DNA from: Flavobacterium sp.
Lineage (GTDB): Bacteria > Bacteroidota > Bacteroidia > Flavobacteriales > Flavobacteriaceae
DNA: 64,000 nt
NCBI GenBank assembly: GCA_030153045.1
Contig: JASLID010000020.1
Span: 1-64,000 of the forward strand
Direction: 5' to 3'
Below, piece after piece: positions 1 through 7,232 of this stretch. Position numbers and translations under genes: made by a program. The number at the start of each line of letters is the position of its first letter. The first letter of the stretch is position 1. Under the pieces are notes generated by a model, which was not told the DNA's origin, did not search any database, and worked only from the letters and a program-made list of their open reading frames with translations.

Positions 1-66
1 AACGGGGCTCGAACCCGCGACCTCGACCTTGGCAAGGTCGCGCTCTACCAGCTGAGCTATTTTCGC
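1..66 (-). tRNA. tRNA-Gly (GCC), 3' end cut by window edge
   Basis: Read on the minus strand, position 66 starts a seven-base acceptor arm (GCGAAAA), followed by TA, a D-arm (GCTC...GAGC) and an anticodon stem CGACC/GGTCG with loop TTGCCAA, which places GCC at positions 34-36 and so predicts glycine. A variable loop and T-arm with the invariant TTCGA follow. The 3' acceptor strand lies beyond position 1, so the gene is truncated by the window and not by decay. Confidence 0.93.
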
Positions 67-203
67 GTTTTCATTTTTTTTAAAGAACTGCAGCACATTG
101 CTGTATTGCGAGGGCAAATTTAATACATTAATTCAATTATACAAGCGTTTTCAAGAAAAAAATTATACTTTTTTATAACGTGCTGATAACGCCTATTTTA
201 CAA

Positions 204-2813
204 TCACTTTTTTTTACTCAACATCCTCTTTATTTCGTTGAGCTTCATCAAAGCCTCAACAGGAGTCAGCGTATTGATGTCTAAATTGAGAATTTCTTCC
301 TTAATTTCTTCCAAAAGCGGATCATCCAAATTAAAAATACTCAGCTGCATTTCATCTTTAGCCGATTTTACTCCGCTCAAAACTTCCCCAGAATGATTTT
401 TTTCTAATTTTTTCAAAATTTTCTCTGCTTTCTGCAAAACAATTTGTGGCATTCCAGCCATTTTTGCCACATGAATACCAAAACTGTGTGCACTTCCACC
501 TTTTACCAGTTTACGAATAAACAAAACGGTATCTTTTAATTCTTTGACAGAAACATTATAATTCTGAATTCGAGGCAACGATTCGTTCATTTCGTTCAAC
601 TCATGATAGTGCGTTGCAAATAACGTTTTAGGCTGTGCTGGATTTTCATGCAAAAACTCGGCAATGGCCCAAGCTATCGAAACTCCATCATACGTACTTG
701 TCCCTCTTCCTATCTCGTCCAGTAACACCAAACTTCTTTCCGAAATATTATTCAAGATGGAAGCCGTTTCATTCATTTCAACCATAAATGTAGATTCGCC
801 CATCGAAATGTTATCGCTCGCTCCTACTCTAGTGAAAATCTTATCTACAATTCCCATTTGAACACTGTCAGCAGGAACAAAACTTCCCATTTGCGCCAAC
901 AACACTATCAAGGCAGTCTGCCTCAAAATAGCCGACTTACCCGACATGTTAGGACCGGTAATCATGATGATTTGTTGTTGCTCTCTATCCAAATAAACAT
1001 CGTTAGCAATATAAGGAACCCCTATTGGCAATTGTTTTTCAATAACCGGATGACGTCCGTTTTTGATATCCAAAGCAAACGACTCATTAATTTCCGGACA
1101 GATGTAATTATTATCAATGGCCAATTGCGCAAAAGAAACCAAGCAATCCAATTGCGCTACTAAATTAGCATTCAACTGTACCGGTTTGATATAAGTCGCA
1201 ATCCAACTTACCAATTGTTCAAACAACTGATTTTCGAGTTGCTGAATTTTTTCTTCAGCGCCTAATATTTTAGTCTCGTATTCTTTTAGTTCTTCGGTGA
1301 TGTAACGTTCGGCATTAACTAAGGTTTGCTTTCTAATCCATTCCGCTGGAACTTTGTCTTTATGTGTATTTCGAACTTCTATATAATAGCCAAAAACATT
1401 ATTGAAAGATATCTTCAACGATGAAATGCCTGTTCGTTCCGATTCGCGAGCTTCAATCCCTTCTAAATATTCTTTCCCTAAAGTAGAAATCCCTCTTAAT
1501 TCATCCAATTCAGCATTAATTCCAAAAGCAATAGCATTTCCTTTGCTGATAGCCACCGGTGCTTCTTGATTTAATGTAGTTTTTATTTTTTCACGCAACA
1601 AATCACAACTGTGCAAACTGTCTCCAATTATTTTCACTGCTTCTTGCGAACTTTGCAACGCAATTTCTTTGATTGGAATAATCGCATCTAAAGATTCTTT
1701 CAGGTAAATCACTTCACGAGGGCTTACTCTGCCGGCTGCAATTTTGGAAATCAAACGTTCTAAATCAGAAATCTGTTTGATTTGCTGTTGGACCTGCTGA
1801 AGAATTTCTTGATTTTCTTTAAAATACGACACGACTTCATGACGTCCTCTAATTTTATTGGCATCTTTTAATGGAAGTGCCAACCATCTTTTCAACAATC
1901 TTCCACCCATTGGCGAAAGCGTTTTATCAATGACATCCAATAACGTTACTGCATTCGGATTATAACTATGGTATAATTCTAAATTTCGAATCGTAAAGCG
2001 ATCCATCCAAACGTAAGCATCTTCGGCAATACGATGAATAGAAGTAATATGTTGTATTTTATTGTGTTGTGTTTCTGATAAATAATACAAGATTGCTCCC
2101 GAAGCAATAATTCCATTACTCAATTCTTCAATTCCAAATCCTTTTAATGAATTTGTCTGGAAATGATTGGTCAATGTTTCAACAGCATAATCTTCTTTGT
2201 ACACCCAATCTTCTAAATAAAAAGCATGAAAATTGTCTCCAAATTTTTCTTTGAAATCCGATTTGTTTTGCTTTGGCACTAAAATTTCGCTAGGACTAAA
2301 GTTCTGCAATAATTTATCGATGTAATCTTCATTTCCTTCAGAAGCCAAAAACTCACCTGTAGAAACATCTAAAAAAGAAACACCAATAATTTTTTTACCA
2401 AAATAAACCGAAGCCAAGAAGTTGTTGGTTTTAGAACTCAAAACCTCATCGTTCATCGAAACTCCAGGAGTAACCAATTCGGTTACGCCACGTTTCACAA
2501 TAGTTTTGGTCATTTTTGGATCTTCCAATTGATCACAAATTGCCACACGAAGGCCTGCTTTTACTAATTTTGGCAAATAGGTATTGATAGAATGGTGTGG
2601 AAAACCAGCTAAAGCCGTTTCGGTTTCTGAGCCCGCACCTCTTTTAGTTAACGTAATGCCCAGTATTTTTGAAGCTCTAACCGCATCTTCTCCAAAAGTT
2701 TCGTAAAAATCACCCACACGAAACAACAAACAAGCATCTGGGTACTTATTTTTTATTTCATTGTATTGCTTCATTAAAGGAGTTTCCTTAGGCGATTTTT
2801 CTTTTGTTGACAA
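204..2813 (-). CDS. mutS: DNA mismatch repair protein MutS
   Basis: MutS recognises mispaired and unpaired bases and starts methyl-independent mismatch repair with MutL. The N-terminal mismatch-binding motif FYE sits in GDFYETFG. The C-terminal ABC-type ATPase has Walker A GPNMSGKS near residue 620 and Walker B LVLLDEIGRGTST near residue 695. Length (869 aa from the chosen start) is normal for the family. The frame is open to 2885, but those codons overlap the divergent promoter at 2881-2888. I prefer the TTG at 2813, which gives an N-terminus STKEKSPKETPLMKQ; ATG 2774 is the nearest ATG alternative and would drop the KETPLM segment that I recall as conserved in flavobacterial MutS. No MutL is present in the window. 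Confidence 0.95.
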   Translation of the reverse strand: MSTKEKSPKETPLMKQYNEIKNKYPDACLLFRVGDFYETFGEDAVRASKILGITLTKRGAGSETETALAGFPHHSINTYLPKLVKAGLRVAICDQLEDPKMTKTIVKRGVTELVTPGVSMNDEVLSSKTNNFLASVYFGKKIIGVSFLDVSTGEFLASEGNEDYIDKLLQNFSPSEILVPKQNKSDFKEKFGDNFHAFYLEDWVYKEDYAVETLTNHFQTNSLKGFGIEELSNGIIASGAILYYLSETQHNKIQHITSIHRIAEDAYVWMDRFTIRNLELYHSYNPNAVTLLDVIDKTLSPMGGRLLKRWLALPLKDANKIRGRHEVVSYFKENQEILQQVQQQIKQISDLERLISKIAAGRVSPREVIYLKESLDAIIPIKEIALQSSQEAVKIIGDSLHSCDLLREKIKTTLNQEAPVAISKGNAIAFGINAELDELRGISTLGKEYLEGIEARESERTGISSLKISFNNVFGYYIEVRNTHKDKVPAEWIRKQTLVNAERYITEELKEYETKILGAEEKIQQLENQLFEQLVSWIATYIKPVQLNANLVAQLDCLVSFAQLAIDNNYICPEINESFALDIKNGRHPVIEKQLPIGVPYIANDVYLDREQQQIIMITGPNMSGKSAILRQTALIVLLAQMGSFVPADSVQMGIVDKIFTRVGASDNISMGESTFMVEMNETASILNNISERSLVLLDEIGRGTSTYDGVSIAWAIAEFLHENPAQPKTLFATHYHELNEMNESLPRIQNYNVSVKELKDTVLFIRKLVKGGSAHSFGIHVAKMAGMPQIVLQKAEKILKKLEKNHSGEVLSGVKSAKDEMQLSIFNLDDPLLEEIKEEILNLDINTLTPVEALMKLNEIKRMLSKKK

Positions 2814-2852
2814 AATGTTAATTTTTTGGTTAGTGCCGACGAAATTACTTAT

Positions 2853-2888
2853 TTTGGCGCAATATTTGATTAAATATTTATACATTTG
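2853..2888 (+). promoter_or_regulatory. Flavobacterial promoter for the DUF1573 gene
   Basis: TACATTTG at 2881-2888 is an exact match to the -7 consensus TAnnTTTG, with TTG candidates 20-28 bases upstream. The predicted transcript would start near 2895, about 18 bases before the ATG at 2913. Confidence 0.6.
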
Positions 2889-2912
2889 TTCACTACATAA
2901 ATTTTTTAAATT

Positions 2913-3461
2913 ATGAAAAAAGTATTACTTATAGCTACAATGGCTATTTTTATGGGATCATACGATGCTTCTGCTCAAGAAATTGCATCAAAGGCAAAAA
3001 CTGAAATTCAAAAAGCCAAAAAGACTAAAAAAGCCAAAGAAACTACCACTACTGCTTTACCAAAAGTACAAGGTGCTGGAATGGTTTTTGAAAACGAAAC
3101 TATCGATTACGGAACCGTAGAACATGGCGCTGACGGAAAAAGAGAGTTTGTACTTACAAACAATGGTACTGAACCATTAACTATTACAAATGCAGTAGGT
3201 TCATGTGGTTGTACTGTACCTTCTTTCCCAAAAGAACCAATTTTACCAGGAGCTAAAGCAGTTATTGGTGTAAAATACGACACAAATAGAGCTGGTGCAT
3301 TTACTAAATCGGTAACGATTACTTCAAATGCTGCTGGACTTGCTTCAAAAGTTTTAACAATTAAAGGAACTGTAAATGCTGCACCTGCAGTGGTTACACC
3401 TGCATCGCCGTTGACACCAACTGTGACGCCAACTCCAGCTGTTTCAATTCAAAAAAGCTAA
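2913..3461 (+). CDS. DUF1573 domain secreted protein
   Basis: A 182-residue exported protein of unknown role. Residues 1-22 form a signal peptide (lysines, hydrophobic core, ending DASAQ). A Lys/Ala-rich linker follows, then a DUF1573 domain at about residues 57-150 with the characteristic SCGCTVPSFPKEPI segment and a Gly-rich Ig-like strand pattern. The last 30 residues are Pro/Thr/Val-rich and look disordered. DUF1573 domains resemble ASH/MSP immunoglobulin-like folds and are very common in Bacteroidota; the two cysteines in CGC could form a disulfide or bind metal, which is inference. It has its own promoter at 2881-2888 and a strong terminator, so it is probably monocistronic. Confidence 0.88.
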   Translation: MKKVLLIATMAIFMGSYDASAQEIASKAKTEIQKAKKTKKAKETTTTALPKVQGAGMVFENETIDYGTVEHGADGKREFVLTNNGTEPLTITNAVGSCGCTVPSFPKEPILPGAKAVIGVKYDTNRAGAFTKSVTITSNAAGLASKVLTIKGTVNAAPAVVTPASPLTPTVTPTPAVSIQKS

Positions 3462-3482
3462 TTAATACAACGCATATTTACT

Positions 3483-3513
3483 AAAGCTTCCTATACCCTA
3501 GGAAGCTTTTTTT
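3483..3513 (+). terminator. Rho-independent terminator after DUF1573 gene
   Basis: Inverted repeat AAAGCTTCC / GGAAGCTTT with a nine-base loop, followed by a run of T. It separates the DUF1573 gene from the methyltransferase gene. Confidence 0.88.
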
Positions 3514-3524
3514 ATAAAACTATT

Positions 3525-4055
3525 ATGAGAAAATTAGAAAACAGCGAGTTAGACAGAAAGTCGATTGCTGATTTTAAAGAAGCCCAAAAAACACCTCTTA
3601 TCATTATCCTTGATGATATAAGAAGCTTACACAATATTGGTTCTGTTTTTAGAACGGCCGATGCATTTTTAATTGAAAAAATATATTTGTGTGGTATTAC
3701 TGCAACACCACCCAACAAAGAAATTAACAAAACAGCTCTTGGCGCTACCGAAACTGTGATTTGGAAACATAAAAGTGATGTCCTAGAAGTCATTCAAGAA
3801 TTAAAAAATGAAAATGTAGAAGTATACGCCATTGAACAGGTTGAAAACTCTATTTTCTTGAATGATTTTAAAGTTGAAGCCAATAAAAAATACGCTTTGG
3901 TTTTTGGAAACGAAGTTTTTGGCGTGAACCAAGAAGCTATTAAATTATGTCATGGCACTATTGAAATTCCGCAATTAGGAACCAAGCACTCCTTAAACAT
4001 ATCGGTAACTACTGGGATTGTAATTTGGGATTTGTTTTGTAAACTACAGGATTAA
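3525..4055 (+). CDS. SpoU/TrmH-family RNA 2'-O-methyltransferase
   Basis: A SPOUT-class S-adenosylmethionine-dependent methyltransferase that should 2'-O-methylate a tRNA or rRNA ribose. All three SpoU motifs are visible: motif 1 around residues 35-47 (NIGSVFRTADAF, catalytic Arg), motif 2 as FGNEVFGV near residue 127, and motif 3 as IPQLGTKHSLNISVTTGI near residues 148-165, which forms the trefoil knot and cofactor pocket. At 176 aa it is the minimal catalytic domain, without the N-terminal substrate-binding domain of larger SpoU enzymes, so the exact target (TrmH-like tRNA G18 or rRNA) cannot be read off. Its stop codon overlaps that of the convergent folK fusion. Confidence 0.9.
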   Translation: MRKLENSELDRKSIADFKEAQKTPLIIILDDIRSLHNIGSVFRTADAFLIEKIYLCGITATPPNKEINKTALGATETVIWKHKSDVLEVIQELKNENVEVYAIEQVENSIFLNDFKVEANKKYALVFGNEVFGVNQEAIKLCHGTIEIPQLGTKHSLNISVTTGIVIWDLFCKLQD

Positions 4056-5188
4056 ACTCCTATCTTTTCTTGAATCGCATCTAAAATTTTCAAGTAATCG
4101 CTTTGCTTTTTTACAAAATCAAAATCGGAAACATCTATGACCAACACGTTCAAATTGGTTTGCGACTTGATGTAATCTAAATACCCTTGATTGATTTTCT
4201 CTAAATATTCTGCTGGAATTTCCTGTTCATAATTCCTGCCGCGTTTCTTGATGTTTTTGAGCAATCTTTCGGTATTTTGATATAAATACACGTACAAATC
4301 AGGCTTAGGCATTTCTTTGTAAATGATATCAAATAAGGTTTTGTATAACCTGAATTCATCCTCTTGCAGAGTTACTTTGGCAAAAATCAATGATTTGAAA
4401 ATATGATAATCGGCAACGACAAAATCTTTAAACAAATCAAATTGCGATAAATCATCAGATAACTGTTGGTATCTATCGGCCAAAAAAGACATTTCTAAAG
4501 GAAAAGCATATCGATTTTGGTCTTTGTAAAATTTAGGCAAAAACGGATTATCTGCAAATCGTTCTAAAACCAATTTGGCATTAAAATCTTCGGCAATTCT
4601 GGCAGCCAAAGTAGTTTTTCCAGCACCAATATTTCCTTCAATAGCAATATAATTGAATTCATTGATTTTATATTTCTTACCTGGTTGAATCAATTCAGAA
4701 ACTACACTACATTCGCTTGTGTCTTCACAAAGATTGATTAATTCAGGGATAGTTTTGTTAAAAACAGGATGTTGCCAATCTAAATGTAAATCGTGCATGG
4801 GCAACAAAACGAATTTTCGGTTTTGCATTTGAGGATGGGGAACAGTCAGAAGCTCACTTTCTATAATTTGTTCTTCGATAGAAATAATATCGATATCAAT
4901 TATTCTGGCTTCATAAGCTGGTGTGGTTTTTCTAATTCTTCCCAGCTCTTTTTCAATAGAAGCAATCTTTTTTAAAATTTTTTCAGCCGAGAAAGAAGTA
5001 TGTAAAAGCAACGCACAATTATAAAAAGCATCACTTTCAAAACCCCAAGATGGTGTTTCGTATAACTTAGAAACACGCAAAACTGATCCAATATTCTGAT
5101 GAATTAATTGGATACAATTTTCGAGGTTTTCGAGACGATTCCCTATGTTACTCCCTAGTGAAAGGACGACTTTTTGCTGCAAACTCAT
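4052..5188 (-). CDS. folK: FolK-deoxynucleoside kinase fusion protein
   Basis: A 378-residue two-domain enzyme. Residues 5-160 are HPPK (FolK), which transfers pyrophosphate from ATP to 6-hydroxymethyl-dihydropterin in folate synthesis; LSLGSNIGNR and the metal-binding RIIDIDII (Asp98, Asp100) are present. Residues 178-378 are a deoxynucleoside kinase-type P-loop domain with GNIGAGKTT at 185-193, an ER dyad shortly after, and ADRYQQ, a salvage enzyme phosphorylating deoxynucleosides. The frame extends to a GTG at 5239, but ATG 5188 matches the normal HPPK N-terminus. Both halves feed DNA precursor metabolism (folate for thymidylate, and salvage). I recall the same fusion in other Flavobacteriaceae. 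It overlaps the convergent methyltransferase gene by four bases. Confidence 0.9.
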   Translation of the reverse strand: MSLQQKVVLSLGSNIGNRLENLENCIQLIHQNIGSVLRVSKLYETPSWGFESDAFYNCALLLHTSFSAEKILKKIASIEKELGRIRKTTPAYEARIIDIDIISIEEQIIESELLTVPHPQMQNRKFVLLPMHDLHLDWQHPVFNKTIPELINLCEDTSECSVVSELIQPGKKYKINEFNYIAIEGNIGAGKTTLAARIAEDFNAKLVLERFADNPFLPKFYKDQNRYAFPLEMSFLADRYQQLSDDLSQFDLFKDFVVADYHIFKSLIFAKVTLQEDEFRLYKTLFDIIYKEMPKPDLYVYLYQNTERLLKNIKKRGRNYEQEIPAEYLEKINQGYLDYIKSQTNLNVLVIDVSDFDFVKKQSDYLKILDAIQEKIGV

Positions 5189-5226
5189 AAAACGCAAAGT
5201 AACTAAAAAGAAAATTAGAATGATAG

Positions 5227-5234
5227 TATATTTG
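5227..5234 (+). promoter_or_regulatory. Promoter -7 element for sppA
   Basis: TATATTTG matches TAnnTTTG exactly. No TTG is found at the usual -33 distance. The predicted 5' untranslated region is about 65 bases. Confidence 0.45.
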
Positions 5235-5308
5235 CACACGTGTTAATAACTTTGTTTTGTAACAAAAACACAAAAACTGATACTTATAAGTAATAAATAA
5301 AATTGAAA

Positions 5309-7075
5309 ATGAATTTTTTGAAAAACATATTAGCAACTATTATTGGTTTATTCGTATTCTGTATATTATTCTTCTTCGGAATAATGATAATCGGAGCCAT
5401 TTTTGGTGGTCCAGAAACAACACATGTGAAAGACAATTCCGTTTTGGAATTAAATTTAGAAAAAGTAACCAATGATTACGGCGGAAAATTCAATTATGAA
5501 GACATGCCTATTTTGAACGACAAAGGAACTGGCGATGGCTTATCAGATGTTTTAAAAGCGATTGAAACTGCCGCTTCTGACGACAAGATCAAAGGAATTT
5601 CTATACTAAACAACCAATTAAATTTAGGCGTAGCACAAACCAAAACTTTACGCGATGAATTAGAAAAGTTTAAAGAATCAGGAAAATTCGTCTTAGCGTA
5701 TGGCAATGCAATTTCGCAAAAAGAGTACTACCTAAATTCGGTAGCCAACAAGGTTTATTTAAATCCTGTGGGCGAATTGGATTTCAAAGGATTGTCTACA
5801 GAAGTCATGTATTTTAAGGATTTTCAAGACAAAACAGGCTTGAAAATGGAAGTAATTCGTCACGGAAAATACAAAAGTGCTGTTGAACCTTTCTTGGCCA
5901 GCGAAATGAGCCCAGAAAACAGAGAACAAATTACTGCCTTTTTAAATTCGATTTGGAATTCGATGGTAACTGACATTGCTAAATCTAGAAACATTCCGGT
6001 TGAAAAGCTAAACGCAATTGCAACTGGTTTATTAGCCAGAACGCCCGAAATGGCAAAGCAAAACAATTTGGTTGATTTAGTCGCTTACGAAGATGTGTAC
6101 CACAACGACATTAAAAAATTACTAAAAGTTGATGCTGATGAAGACTACAACAAAGTAGACATCATGGATTATACTAAAGATGTTGCGCTAACTGCTGAGT
6201 TTTCTACCAAAGATAAAATTGCCATCATTTATGCTCAAGGAGAAATTGGATCAGGCGAAGGCGATTTGAATGTAGTAGGCGAAGGATCTATGCGTCGTTC
6301 TTTGAAAGAAGCACGTGAAGATGACGATGTAAAAGCCATTGTATTACGTGTAGATAGTCCAGGCGGAAGCGCATTGACATCTGATTTGATTTGGAGAGAA
6401 ATTGAAGTCACTAAAAAAGTAAAACCTGTAGTCGTTTCAATGGGTAACTTAGCTGCTTCGGGAGGTTATTACATCGCTTGTAATGCAGACAAAATTTTCG
6501 CTGAAAACAGCACTATTACTGGTTCGATTGGTGTTTTTGGAATATTACCTAATTTAGCACAAATCACAAATAAATACGGCATCAATTCTGAATTGGTTGA
6601 AACCCATAAAAATGCTTCAGGCTACAGTCCGTTTGAACCTTTAGATGCTGATTTTAGAAATTTCACCCAAGAAAGTGTAGAAACTATTTATAAAACCTTT
6701 GTTACGCGTGTGGCTACTGGTCGTAAAATGACTTTCGAACAAGTAGACGCCATTGCACAAGGTAGAGTTTGGGCTGGATCAGACGCTTTAAAATTAGGCT
6801 TGGTGGATGAAATTGGCGGAATGAATGATGCTTTAGCCTATGCCGCTAGTTTAGTAAAACTAAAAGACTACGCCACTGTTGCTTATCCAGAGTACAAAAA
6901 AGATTTCTTTGCTCAATTTGAAGGTAGTGGTTTCTTAAGCTTTATGAAATCTCGCGAAGCGCTTCTAAAAGAAGAACTGGGCGAAGAAAACTATCAAATT
7001 ATTGAAAGAATCAGAAAATTAAATTCAAGAAAAGGTGTTCAAGCATCTCTTCCTTTTGAAATCGATATAAAATAG
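5309..7075 (+). CDS. sppA: Signal peptide peptidase SppA, 67K type
   Basis: A membrane-anchored serine protease that degrades cleaved signal peptides in the inner membrane. Residues 5-30 form one N-terminal membrane anchor. Two peptidase S49 domains follow. The N-terminal one carries the general-base lysine in YKSAVEPF (about residue 190) and the C-terminal one carries the nucleophile serine in NLAASGGYYIAC (about residue 384), the Ser/Lys dyad of the long enterobacterial-type enzyme. The length of 588 aa fits the two-domain class. A TTG six bases upstream is in frame, but the ATG at 5309 is preferred. It is transcribed divergently from the folK fusion and ends at a strong terminator. Confidence 0.94.
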   Translation: MNFLKNILATIIGLFVFCILFFFGIMIIGAIFGGPETTHVKDNSVLELNLEKVTNDYGGKFNYEDMPILNDKGTGDGLSDVLKAIETAASDDKIKGISILNNQLNLGVAQTKTLRDELEKFKESGKFVLAYGNAISQKEYYLNSVANKVYLNPVGELDFKGLSTEVMYFKDFQDKTGLKMEVIRHGKYKSAVEPFLASEMSPENREQITAFLNSIWNSMVTDIAKSRNIPVEKLNAIATGLLARTPEMAKQNNLVDLVAYEDVYHNDIKKLLKVDADEDYNKVDIMDYTKDVALTAEFSTKDKIAIIYAQGEIGSGEGDLNVVGEGSMRRSLKEAREDDDVKAIVLRVDSPGGSALTSDLIWREIEVTKKVKPVVVSMGNLAASGGYYIACNADKIFAENSTITGSIGVFGILPNLAQITNKYGINSELVETHKNASGYSPFEPLDADFRNFTQESVETIYKTFVTRVATGRKMTFEQVDAIAQGRVWAGSDALKLGLVDEIGGMNDALAYAASLVKLKDYATVAYPEYKKDFFAQFEGSGFLSFMKSREALLKEELGEENYQIIERIRKLNSRKGVQASLPFEIDIK

Positions 7076-7100
7076 TATTTTTAATACTTTCCTGATAATT

Positions 7101-7137
7101 AATCCGTTTTAGTTTATAGCTGAAACGGATTTTTTTA
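7101..7137 (+). terminator. Terminator after sppA
   Basis: AATCCGTTT and AAACGGATT form a perfect nine-base stem with a 13-14 base loop, followed by seven T. Confidence 0.85.
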
Positions 7138-7171
7138 TGATATGTTTACAATAAAAATAAACTATAAATGT

Positions 7172-7179
7172 TATTTTTG
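7172..7179 (+). promoter_or_regulatory. Promoter -7 element for the AsmA-like gene
   Basis: TATTTTTG matches TAnnTTTG. The transcript would start near 7186, downstream of the sppA terminator and about 47 bases before ATG 7233. Confidence 0.45.
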
Positions 7180-7232
7180 TAGGAAACTGTTACCGTTTTT
7201 TGCTTAAATTCACAGAAATAAATCTAAAAAAA

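Noticed and set aside
1..200. tRNA-associated integration site (attachment site)
   Set aside because: The tRNA-Gly 3' end is outside the window and nothing on the visible side resembles an integrated element.
2814..2885. N-terminal extension of mutS to position 2885
   Set aside because: It overlaps the divergent DUF1573 promoter and adds residues not typical of MutS; the TTG at 2813 is preferred.
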